This document shows, piece by piece, positions 24,804 to 35,686 of a stretch of DNA of 64,000 nucleotides. How positions within the stretch are numbered: position 1 is the first letter of the stretch; the number at the start of each line of letters is the position of its first letter. The DNA is from Pyronema omphalodes (taxonomy: Eukaryota > Ascomycota > Pezizomycetes > Pezizales > Pyronemataceae). The translations under genes and the position numbers were made by a program. Below the pieces are notes generated by a model. It was not told the origin of the DNA. It ran no database searches and saw nothing but the letters and a program-made list of their open reading frames with translations. The stretch lies in assembly GCA_024516155.1 (NCBI GenBank), contig JAJJXM010000055.1:310001-374000 (forward strand). Direction: 5' to 3'.

Positions 24804-27800
24804 CTAATAAGGCCCCGCACTCAATTGATCCGCAAAAACACTATCAATCCTAACCGTCGTGCTCCTAATATCCGGCAACACCAGTACAATATTCGCATTC
24901 GCCTTATACTCCGTCTCCAAAGAGATTCCCTCCGCTTTACCAACCGGCTTAATATCGATATTTGGCAACAACAAGTAACCTGCTTTTGCCGGTACAAGCA
25001 CAAGCGAGAACTTCTCTACCTTATCGTGAACTCCCGCAAAGTGCGCTCGCTTACGCCCGGACACCAGCCAGGTATCAGGGTTGTTTTGCACCTCGTATGT
25101 AAACTCCATTGGCGCTGTGTGATCCTCGGTGCTGGTATCCCAGTTCCTCGAGTGGCGAATGATCAACTCCGCGGGAAGGGCAACTCCAACGGTAACCATA
25201 GGTGGTGCATAAGGAGCCGATAGGGAGTGGGAACCGGCGTCACAGAGAAGGTTAAGTTCAACAGTGTGAATGACCTGGAGAGGTGGAACATCGACGGGGA
25301 TAGTAATGGACCGAGTAATCATGGCGAGAACATCAGGGCGGTTGATAGGCACCCGGGCATGTTTCTATAACACTATCAGAATGGCTGTTTATTGGAAGGG
25401 ATTGGAGTGAGTATACCGTGAAAAAGTCCTTCAACCAAGTCTCCACCTTCTCCCTTAATCCAGCTCGGGGATCAATAGCTTCCAGAACCTCATCCCATCC
25501 ATACTCTTCATAGGATGCATTCTCGAACTCTTCTAGCAACGCAGCCCTCTCAAGTTCCGCCGGGGTTCTATGCCGGAAGCGAGCACTGAGACTGGGCAGT
25601 AGCCAGTGGGTGTACTCTTCAAAGCCAGCTTCCTTCATCTCCCTCTCGAAGAGAGTGGCGACAGTTTGACGAAGCTCTATCACCAGTAGTTAGCATCAGT
25701 GTGTAGTTTCCCAAATTCGAGGAGCTAACCTTCGTCCAAGTTGGTATACTCAATTACCAGCGCCAAGCTTTCTGGAGGCCCAGTCACCCCCTTATTCCTC
25801 TTGATCTTGTACAGAAAGTTTGCCGGCTGCTTGGCAAACACAGTCATATTTCCTGTAGTTCCCTTTCCTCCCTCGGTAGCAAAATGCTTGCTCTCCTTCA
25901 GAGTGGCAGTAAAGACACGAAGAGGAACTTCTCCGCTTGCTGTCGATACCTGGAATTTGGAATAAAGAGTATCATGCTTGAAGATGTCCTGGACATTAAC
26001 TGCGAGCGGTAAAGCAACTAGAACACTCAAAGTATCCACAAAAACGAACGATCCAGCAATGGTGTTGTAGTTAACCTCCAACCTGATCATAAGCTCCGAG
26101 AGTTCGTTATCCGAATTGTAAGGCAGCCTCAGCCGGATTTCTTCACCCTTAGAAACATCCTTCAAGGCCAGAGTCCCCGGGTTCTCCTCATTAATAGTAA
26201 CCGACTCCTTCCCATTAACCACCTCTAAAGAAGCAGTTATAAGTCTCAATCCCGCCGTGGCAGACTTAATCCGCAGCTCTCCGTTAATAATCTGATTATC
26301 GCCCACAGCAACCACGATCTCCACCATCCTCATCTTCTCCAGATAAATACTCTTGGGCATCTCCAGCCTTCCAGTCAATCCTTTAGGCGCTGGGAAGAAA
26401 CTAAGCTTTGTCTTCTTCGTAGCCGCGGCCGCCTGCGCTGTGGTATTGGCAGTAAGCAAACCGGATTCCGGCGCAGTTTGCCTCATAAACTCATGCACGA
26501 ACTTCAACTTTCCTGCGTATATGACCATCTGCTCGGCGATGTAGCTTCCGGGCATAGTTTGATTAGTCCAAACCACAGCGCGGTTGGTTCCTTTCTTCAT
26601 CTCGACTCCTGTTGTAGACTCTAGAAGTAGTTCGCGAGACTGGGAAGACATGGCGGAAACCACTTTCACTACTACTCGATCGATAGCGAGAGGCTCGGAG
26701 AGAAGGTAGCGGAGACGAACTGTTACCTCGAACCCGTCCTTAGAGGCGATGTGTCGAGGGTAGGAGTCGACTGTGATATCGCTCCAGAGGTTTGTCATGG
26801 GGGTTGTGATTTCCTGTCCCAGCTGGCGAGATAAGGAAAGGGCTTCGGCGACGTAGCCTAGGACATCGACATGGTGGACGGTGGTAGGTTTGACTCCTGG
26901 CGGGGAGAAGATTTGGGGAGTGGCGCCTCTGTCTTCGTCGTCTAGACGACCGGCAAGACGGCGGATTCGGCCAGCCTCCAGAGCAGCAGATTTTGTAAGA
27001 AGCTTCAATAACACATTGACGTATTCTTCGGATTTTTGTGTCTCCTTAAGACACTTGGCGTACATGCCCAAGAGGGTGGTTTCAATTAGTCCCCAGCCTT
27101 GTTGTTCGTAGAAGACCGTCATGCGTTGGAGGTGCATTGCGGCAGTTTCGTATTCTTTGAGATGGCTACATAAATAATCAGCCAATGATGCGAGGATGTG
27201 GTACAGGAAAGGGACTTACAATTTCAAGGCCGCTAGATCAGATTCGACTCTTTCTGCATTCTTGAATCTCTTTGCAATTCCGTAGTGCTTCATGGCCTTC
27301 TCACTCAACTGCAGATACTGGCGGTAGTAGTAATTTCCTTCATCATCGCCAACGGCCGCTTTCAATCCCTTATGTCTGATACCTTCCGGAAGCCATACCT
27401 GACCATTCTTCCTCCTCTTGGCGGTATTTTCGTCCGCATTCAGATCTACCTCTTCCATCTCCTCACTATGAAGCTTGAACCATCCCTCTCTTCCAATCCA
27501 GCCTCGTCTTTTACCGACATCTTCCAAGATGGTGCGTGCCAGAACCATCATATCTGCTCTGGCGGCTGCAATCTCTTCCAATCCGGTAATATTAGATCTA
27601 GCTGGTTGAGCAAAGCTTGGGCTAGGCTGAGCCAAACTACTTCTCCGCTGAGGAAGGAGACCCCTATCAGTGTTTGTCTCGAGGCCCTCGGGAAGGGTTA
27701 CAGAGGTAGTTTGGCTCAAAAGCTGCTGACAGACTCCATAAGACCAGGACGCAACCAAGTTGTCGACAATGGCGTTGAGCTCCTGTTGGGAAACACTCTT

Positions 27801-29343
27801 CTCGGGTTCTCCCTCGGAGGGACTTGCGGTGGAATCTTTATGCGTAACGAGATCCGTCCGAAGAACTCGAGAAACGGTAGTAACAAACTCTACTCCACGT
27901 CGGCAGACTTCTGCGAGTCGAGGGAGGTCATCGACTTCGGGGAGCTCTGAGGGGTTGGAAGCCGCTGGGGTACCGTCATCGATTTTGGGGGGTGCAATGC
28001 CGTGGTCTCCATTTCTTCTTCCGAGCCGGAGTAGCAATGTAGCCTGCCTGGCGAAGAGGTAGCATCTGAAATCGAATATCGAAATCTCATTGCTGAGTAT
28101 CAACTCCCTATACGGTTTCTTCTCCGAACCAATAGGATTCTCCTCATCAATTTCATCCACCGGCGGCTGTTCATCCCCATTCTTCCTACTGAGAAGACAC
28201 TTCCTTGCTTCCTCCAACCAAAAAAGTCCCTCTCTAGTCCATGTAATGAAGCTTCCCCCAATAAGCTCACCTTTTTCTTGCTCGCGTACTATTGCTTCAA
28301 GACCAAAGCCGAGCTCATCATAAAGCACCAATGCATCCTCGACCAACCCTACACTTTCGAATGCCCTTGCCAACCCTTCTTTCAGCACGAAGAATGTACA
28401 AAAATTCCATCCCGGTAGCTGCCGCTGTGAATCTCGCTCTTTGACATCGTCTTCATACTGTGCTACTCTTGCGTCGAAAGATGCCAGAATCTGACTCTTC
28501 AATTTGGCTACGAGATCTAACCAAGCAGTGTCTGTCTCTATAGGACTTTCCGGCGTGGTTCCAGCGGCAGTTACAGCAACTGGTGGTGATAATGTTGCTA
28601 GGTCAGGGTGGGTAGCAGGAATTCTAATCTGCGCTACACGGTCGATCTTTGCGTTTGATCCATTGAAGTCGGAACGAATTTTATCAAGCAAAGTCATAGA
28701 ACCTTTCATCCACCTAGAACCACCACTCGGGTTTGAAGCCGAGGAAGAAGATCTTGGTTGCTGAGCAGCGGGGGTGCCGGGCAGCACAACATGCAAGATC
28801 AACCATTCGAACGCATCATGATTATCTCCCCGTTCAGTGGTAGCATGGGTTGTAACCCACTCCCGCAAGAGCTTCCGTTGGGTATTTTTGTAGCTGTCGT
28901 TATCGTCACAGCGGAGGATATAGACCTTCAAATATGGGGTGTTGCGAAGTCCGGGTATCTGATGGCGGCGTTCTTTTCGGGGGCCTCGGGAGCGGGATGC
29001 GCTACGGGTTACGGCGGGGCCTTCGACACTACGGGCAGAGTCTGTTGACTTTACCCGCGTGAGTTCGGTAGTTGATTGGAAGGGAGTAGGAGAGGCAAGA
29101 TTTGTAGGAGGAGGAGAGTATGGTAAGAGGTCGACATGTAGAGAGCTGATAGAGCGTAATGGCCGGGTCGGAGATTTCCAGTGAAGGTTACGGAGGGGTA
29201 GGCGCGCTTTAAGATCCGGCGCAATGAGCGGGTAGAGAGCGGCGGGGTCCCAGTAGCTGTGTACGCGTCAGAGCGATCGCGGGGGAGGGGCGGTATAGCT
29301 GATCATACGTAACCGCAACTTTTGAAGTAGAGCTGGGTTCCAT
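24804..29343 (-). CDS. TRS130: TRAPPII subunit Trs130/TRAPPC10, 5 exons, 1442 aa
   Basis: Trs130/TRAPPC10 is a defining subunit of TRAPPII, which acts as a guanine-nucleotide exchange complex for late-Golgi Rab GTPases (family knowledge). Exons on the minus strand are 29343-29309, 29256-27220, 27165-25730, 25676-25417 and 25364-24804; the introns are 52, 54, 53 and 52 bp and all phases agree. The protein opens MEPSSTSKVAVTYWDPAALY and continues LKARLPLRNLHWKS, the typical N-terminus of the family in Pezizomycotina. LKVYILRCDDND at about residue 121 and the following KLLREWVTTH block mark the conserved N-terminal region. The last two exons carry the TRAPPC10 C-terminal domain, including ITIPVDVPPLQVIHTVEL. 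The length equals that of filamentous-fungal orthologues. A TRAPPC9/Trs120 identity is unlikely given these motifs. Confidence 0.95.
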
Positions 29344-30345
29344 CTGGAGGTGGGATGAGGTGAGGAGCTCGGACGAGGTGATCGGGAGTTGTTTTATGAG
29401 TTGGTGGGCGACAATTTCACTTGCGAATGTCAGTTCGAAGTCACAAGCTGGTTCAATTGAAACACTGACTGGGCAATTGGATATCTTTCCTCTATCTACT
29501 TCCTCGATTACCGTTCTGGTTGGCGTGTCGTCTGAGTTGAGGTGTCTCACGCTTAATTTGAGCCTCAGGAGTACGACAGAAGCTGCGACAGGGATGAGAG
29601 CTCGAGTCATAGAATGTCACTAATATTGCGGCCATATCATATTCATTCTTTCTTTTGATATAGTGAAATTGATGAATATTGTGTGTATTAATTAAACATG
29701 TCTACAATTCTGAAAATTTTAATGTAACTAGATTTACAACACTGAAAAATCTATACACATCCGTTCTTTTTCATGTCTCGTCGTGCGTACTGTCAATTGG
29801 AGGGTCCTTTGCTTCACCTAACCTTTTTCCATCATACCAAATCACACCCACCTTTTAGGCCAGCCACACTTATTTTCAACTGTCCTTTTGTTTTATAAAC
29901 TTATGGTATGCTCAAAATGTCGAGGAGCCATTATATCAACTGCTCGGCATTTATTGGTGCGTTCCTCCATTTTCTCTACCCCTCATTTGGAAGCGTACCA
30001 TCGTCGTCGTCACCATCAATTTCGTTATTTGTATATATCCAAGAAGAATGGTATGTGCAACTGTATTTTTACTGTACCTTACTTCTTATGCAAAAGCCAA
30101 AAGTCCTTGCGGTACACTTTGAAGTAAAACCGGCAAAGTAAACAACTGTAAATACACCGCGTCGCGGCACCACGATGATCCATCATCCAACGAAAGAAAC
30201 AAAATTTCTCATACGTATAGTGGAACGATGCGAGGGAACACTTTACAGGGGTACCACAGAGCCACAATGAACCATGAGGAAGGAAATTGTGCCCCAGGTT
30301 TGCTTATTTTGACAAATAATGTATTAAAATGTAACAAATCTAACA
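29344..30345. other. TRS130 upstream region, no gene seen
   Basis: Promoter side of TRS130. The minus-strand frame 29209-29610 overlaps the TRS130 start, but only its portion from 29343 to 29309 is coding. The rest is A/T-rich sequence. Confidence 0.5.
30321..30330 (+). promoter_or_regulatory. TATA-like element upstream of 5S gene copy 1
   Basis: GTATTAAAAT centred near -20 to -25 from the 5S 5' end. The second 5S gene has TATAAT-like sequence at the same distance although the flanks otherwise differ. An upstream TATA-like element is known for dispersed 5S genes of filamentous ascomycetes. Confidence 0.5.
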
Positions 30346-30462
30346 GCTACGGTCATAGAATCATGAATACAACGCATCCCGTCCGCTCTGCGCTATTTAA
30401 GCATGATATCGTTCGGCTAGTACTGTCGTGGGTGACCAGACGGGAATCCCGAATACTGTAGT
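30346..30462 (+). rRNA. 5S rRNA, copy 1
   Basis: 117-nt 5S gene recognised from CCCGTCCGCTC, ATTTAAGC, GGCTAGTACT and GGGTGACCA in order, as in ascomycete 5S rRNAs. The terminal helix pairs CTACGGT with ACTGTAG. It ends at a T6 terminator (30462-30467), as expected for Pol III. It is 115/117 identical to the copy at 51493-51609, and the two differences pair with each other, which argues for a functional gene rather than a pseudogene. Being a lone dispersed copy is normal in Pezizomycotina. Confidence 0.92.
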
Positions 30463-30467
30463 TTTTT

Positions 30468-33400
30468 GTCCGTCGCCAGTTTTTTCATTCGATGACAAAT
30501 TCCTCTGTCGATGCAACTGTCGAGTTTCTTGCTCTAAGAGCCGGGTGTACTTCTTAATACAGGATTGAGGAGAATGGAATGTTGTTATCGAAGGAGAGTT
30601 GAGGGGACTTGTAAAGGTAATTTAATACATGATCGGTCCGAAGTCAACAAAAGAAGCGGCAGTCAGCTTTGATTTTTTGATACGGATTTATATTCTGATC
30701 ATACATTGACCGTTTTTGATATGTATCTCACTTCCGACTGGAGACGATGTGGTGACATTCCATGAGTCTATTGCATAACTTATCACAATCCTACAAACGG
30801 GGCTCTACATAAAGTAATTGCAGCTATGATTACCCCGGGATTCACTAAGCATTATACATTGGACACTTCCTGAATATTAGTTTGTTATTTTGCTTTTCCG
30901 TGTTTGTATTGTCTTGCACGACATCATGCTGTATCAGCCTCAATCAGGTTCATTATTTTGCCATCAATTATCATACAATGGAACCCAAATTAGTTATACG
31001 GGTAACAGTATAAGGCTCAAAAGTTCATCTGAGTTAAATAATGTCCACCCACGACTTTCCAAATCCAAATTATTTTCTGCCCGCAGGATATGTTTTAAGC
31101 CCATCAAAAACCATTCATCACCAAGAATCAGGTAGTCAGAATACCAAGCCCTAAAGACCCTGAAATCCTCATCATAAATTCAATATTCCAGGGTCCATTA
31201 CACCGAGTCCTACACCCACTCAACCACCAACCACATCTCAGGGTCTTCAAGCCCTAGTATCCCCTACTCCATCATCCATCTCTCAGGGTCCATAGCGTAC
31301 CAAGCCCTAAACAAAATCCATAAACGCCATGACCGGTATTTGTAGTATACAGTGATATTTACCTATGTACCTAGACATGATACATCAAAAATTCCATATG
31401 GCACGACACATACACGTAACACCACCACAATACCCTTTATATTTTAGCCTCTGTATCATGTATGTATACAGTATTTAAACCCCCACATACTCATACATAC
31501 ACCCCAGACCCCAAGCCCAGGATCCGGGTTCACCGTTCGCTTGAATTTCAATTTGAACCAATCCTAAAATTTGGTTTTTTCGACGGGATCCAGGGAGGGG
31601 AGCATGCACGTGTACCCACGAAATTCATCATATCAGATACGGTATCCGAAACCCCTGGGTTGGGATTTCAGTTTCGCGGTCAGGTTTATGTATGTATATA
31701 GTTAGGTGGGTTTCGGTTATGTAGCATGTCCGTGGGTAGGGGATGTTGTGTAGCGTAAGGGTCCATGGGTCGATGGTCTTGATGAAGGTGTCATGGAGGA
31801 TCTCATCTGAAATCATCCCGAGATACATATGGATATAGTCACAGGGTAAGGAATACGGGGGATGGTCTTTGGATCAACACACCATACATAAGGGCCCTTT
31901 GGTCTTGGGGTTTGGTGCGGGATGGCTGGGGATCCGAGGATTTGGTCGATGTTGATGGATAGTAAGGGCAAAGGATGACGTAGTTGAAGAATATATGCAT
32001 GGTGACACCATAGAGGTAGATGATTCCAGATGTTCTTATTTCTTATTCTTTGCATGCTTCTTCGTGTGAACCGGGATATCGTGTCTTGTCGAATACGAAC
32101 TTGGGTAGAATAAGTTAAGGCCGGTTAAATGTTCCGGTGGGATGTTTTAGTGGTGATTCTGATTCTGCATCTATGGAAAGTTTTCTTTGACTGTGAAGAA
32201 AAATAAGTGCTGGAGTATTGTGTTCTTTCAATCATGAAAGCATTACTTCCCAAGGATAAGGGCTTCAATATCATTCATCTATATCAATGTACCCCATGGA
32301 TCCCCAATTGAATCGGATTAGTTATCTTCAATGCTTTAAACAGCTCATCGGAAATCCAAGTATCGGAAACCGCAATACGTTATGGCAATTACAACTTTAC
32401 GATTTAGTGAACCCAACCAAGACCACCAGTAGCTTGAACCCTTTATCCCTCAAAAGGATTTGAAGGGTCTGATGCTGGGTAGCTTCAACACTGTTATGTA
32501 ATAAGTCAATGCAGGCTCTTAGTGCCGGATAAAAATTCCGTCGTCACCCATCATCACCTGTGATAGAATCCTCGGCGGAGTTAAGTTTAACATCCATCGA
32601 AGGAACGATAATAGTCTCCGGTGTTTACAGTAGTATCATCATTTCGACAGCCTCATATCGGTAAAGCACGGTGTATCTTCTGGACGAGGTTATCTTAGCT
32701 CCAACATATCACGATCTCAACCATCCAAAGTGTCCAACCATAGACCATTAAAATCACATCTATAGCGGGAGTTAAGGAATAAGAAAGAACTACATACGTC
32801 ATTGAGGGTTTTGCAATTTATTGGGCTCAAGATCGTCATTATTCTATCCATTCTAGGGCTTCTAGAAATGATTACGAAGAAATTAGCTCGTAGCTACTGT
32901 CATATCTTCGATAAAACGTGTTTAGACCCGGATAAATCTTCCGTCAAATGGGTAACTATCTACCTTCAACACGTTCATCGAAATACCGTTATGTTGATAG
33001 ATCTAAGGGTCTACATAATGATGTCAACTGTATATAGCGGCCAAATTATCATCGGAACCGAGAACCCTGACATCGGAAGCTGAGACAGGAGATCTATAGC
33101 GATTGGAAATTAATGAAAGACGTCATCGAAGTTCAAAAAGACCTTTAAACTCGGTATTAAAGCCGATTACAGTTCTTGCAAAGAAGTTATGTAATAACCT
33201 TGAGAAGAAGTCAGAAGAAGAATAGTTACATTTGACCCAGAAACTCCATCGTCAAAACTATCATTATGAAATTTTACCTATTCGGGGCTATGAGAAGAAC
33301 AATTGTCTACCACTGGAATTATCGTCTGCCCCTAAGGTACAAGAATACCGTAGTGTTACAGTCTCAAATAAACCATAGCCTGCCAATCATTGAAAGCCAT

Positions 33401-34190
33401 CATAAGAAAACATAGAGTAATTGGAACTGTCAATTTGAATTATCCTCAGTTCTCTAGAATATTGAAGGATCATACTAACTCTGTAGCAGCCTAGCTACGA
33501 TTCTATATGTCGATATCTCAAATCACGAATATCTCTTTTGATAAGTCAGTACATACTACACACTAAAACCGGCCGGTGAAAAGGCGAATTATCATCCTCG
33601 TAGAAACCATTTATCTCCACAGTTCCAAATGCGTAATACTACGGATGGATAATAATAAGCCGATAATCTCACAGAAACATACCGCTACACCAATACGCAT
33701 TTACAAGTAAATAACCCATCATCACCTCAAGCATACAAAACAGAGGCATTTTACAATACGCCAATTAGCTTGGAGATGGATCATGGATTGATAAAAGAAA
33801 TGAAGCAAAGATATATAACAAATTCATGCATACTACATAGAATCTTCAAACATTATTCATTCTCGAAGATAAAAAAAAAACAACTTAATAACGGAATCCC
33901 ATTGCCATTTCTACATCTAATTCCAGTACAAACAACTCCAGAAATCCATCAATTGATATATATCTACTTGTATATAACCTTACAAGAAGAAAATTCGTAT
34001 CAATGTAGATATAGATATAGATATCAATATAGACATAACTTCAACCAGCCCAAAACTATATATTTCCATCCTTTGGCATCAGAATAATATTCACAAACTT
34101 TTTCTACCTATATAAACACAGGCACGGATCATTTTTCTATATGGAACCTTTAGACCTTGCTTTATCCGCTGAGCACTCAGTGTATCAATA
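30468..34190. other. gene desert downstream of 5S copy 1
   Basis: No protein or RNA gene seen over 3.7 kb. Short dispersed similarities occur at 31130-31320 (ACCAAGCCCTAAA twice, CAGGGTC several times). The 105-codon plus-strand frame at 33770-34087 is A/T-driven and not supported. Confidence 0.5.
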
Positions 34191-34765
34191 AACAAACAAA
34201 CAAATAAATAAATAAATAAATCAACAGACTTAAAGAAATCTCCTTATGTACTTTCAAACTTCATGCTCTATAATCCCCTCATCCTATCCTATCCCATCCC
34301 ATCCTATCCTATCCTATCCTATCCCATCCCATCCTATCCTACTCTACCCCGAATCTGCCATCAACATAACGGATAACTAATAAGACCTGTATAAACCATC
34401 CACCCATCCATCCATCCATACATCCACAATCACCAATCACCAACTATCCATCACCAACCAATCACCAATCACCAACCATCAACTATCCACCCAAACATTA
34501 CTGCACTTCCACTTCCACAGTTCCACTTCCATTTACAGCTTACGTTACCTAACCCAAACCAATCCAAACCCAATCCAATCCAACCAACCCAAACCAAACC
34601 AACCTTACCCGCCGCCGCCGCCGCCGCCGCCGTGGTGGTGGTGGTGGTGTCATAATGTCATAATGTCGTAAGTTCAGCATGTCTTGCATGTCTTACCCAC
34701 GATGCCATACCGCACTGTCAACTGTCAACTGTCAACTGTCACCATACCATACCATACCATACCAT
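34190..34765. repeat. cluster of short tandem repeats
   Basis: AAAT/AAAC units (about 34192-34222), ATCCT/ATCCC pentamers (34281-34340), CCATC/ATCACCA units (about 34398-34490), CCAAACC units (about 34555-34600), (GCC)8 directly joined to (GTG)5-6 (34611-34649), ACTGTCA units (about 34717-34742) and ACCAT pentamers (about 34741-34765). Confidence 0.85.
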
Positions 34766-35686
34766 ATAAAGCCTGTCATTCTAGTTTCTATAGTCTTTAT
34801 GGTCTCTACATATACGTAAGCCAGCTCATAGTCTATGGATGAGATGAGACTAGACTTTTCTTTTCGATTGTACAATTCTACGATTCTACGATTCCCCGAT
34901 TCTACGATTCCAGAAGATGGTTGACATGACGTTAGGTACTCAGTGATATAAAATGCCAGTAGTTGTGCTGAAATTATGGAGATATGAAGCGTTAGATATG
35001 CACCGTAAAAGTTTCCTGAACTGAAGTCTTGTTGAGCCTTAGCATCGTAAGATCACAAGAAATGGGTGATTGTTTGAATGTTTAAATCTTCATTCCATTA
35101 TTTTACCTCCTCCACCCCCCTCTCCCCAATCCCCCGCCTGCCTCCTCCCTCTATCCCTATTGCAACCCTTTGATTCCGCTACCCCTCCCCTCGCGGGGCG
35201 CCATCTGCAACTGAACTCAGAAAAAGGCAATCCCAACGCCTCCGAATAACAAAAAACCACAAAAACACCATCCAGGCCTACTATAAACATCCCCATTTAC
35301 TGAAGCTGAAGCTAAAAGCCAATAAAAAAAAAAACAAAATGAAAAAAAGAGATTAAAAACCAGTTAAAATAACAAAACTCCAATCTATGATATAAATAGT
35401 TTCAAAAAAATAAAACCGAAAAGTAAAATCATCTCCAGCTTTCCAGATGTAAGTTATCCAGGGGAAAAAATAAGAGGTATGAAATAAAAGTAAATAAACC
35501 GGCCCATTTTATCATATCATTCGTTACCCAATCTGGTAGACTGCACTATCCTCCGCAGACCTATACTATTTTCGAGGCGTATAAATAATGCCTCTGGTAT
35601 CGGAGGGTCAAAACATCTCCGGAGTCTTGATATTTGCTTTGTCTTTGATATCTGTAATTATATGCTGTTCATATTGACAAAGCGGT
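34766..35686. other. 3' side of the kelch gene, no gene seen
   Basis: A/T-rich sequence with a C-rich patch at about 35107-35200 and several A-runs. Probably includes the 3' untranslated region and terminator of the kelch gene. Confidence 0.45.

Noticed and set aside
2502..28931. Secondary-metabolite cluster around veA and the Zn2Cys6 gene
   Set aside because: There is no backbone synthase, P450 or transporter nearby, 17.5 kb of gene-free DNA separates the two, and the neighbour of the regulator is a trafficking housekeeping gene.
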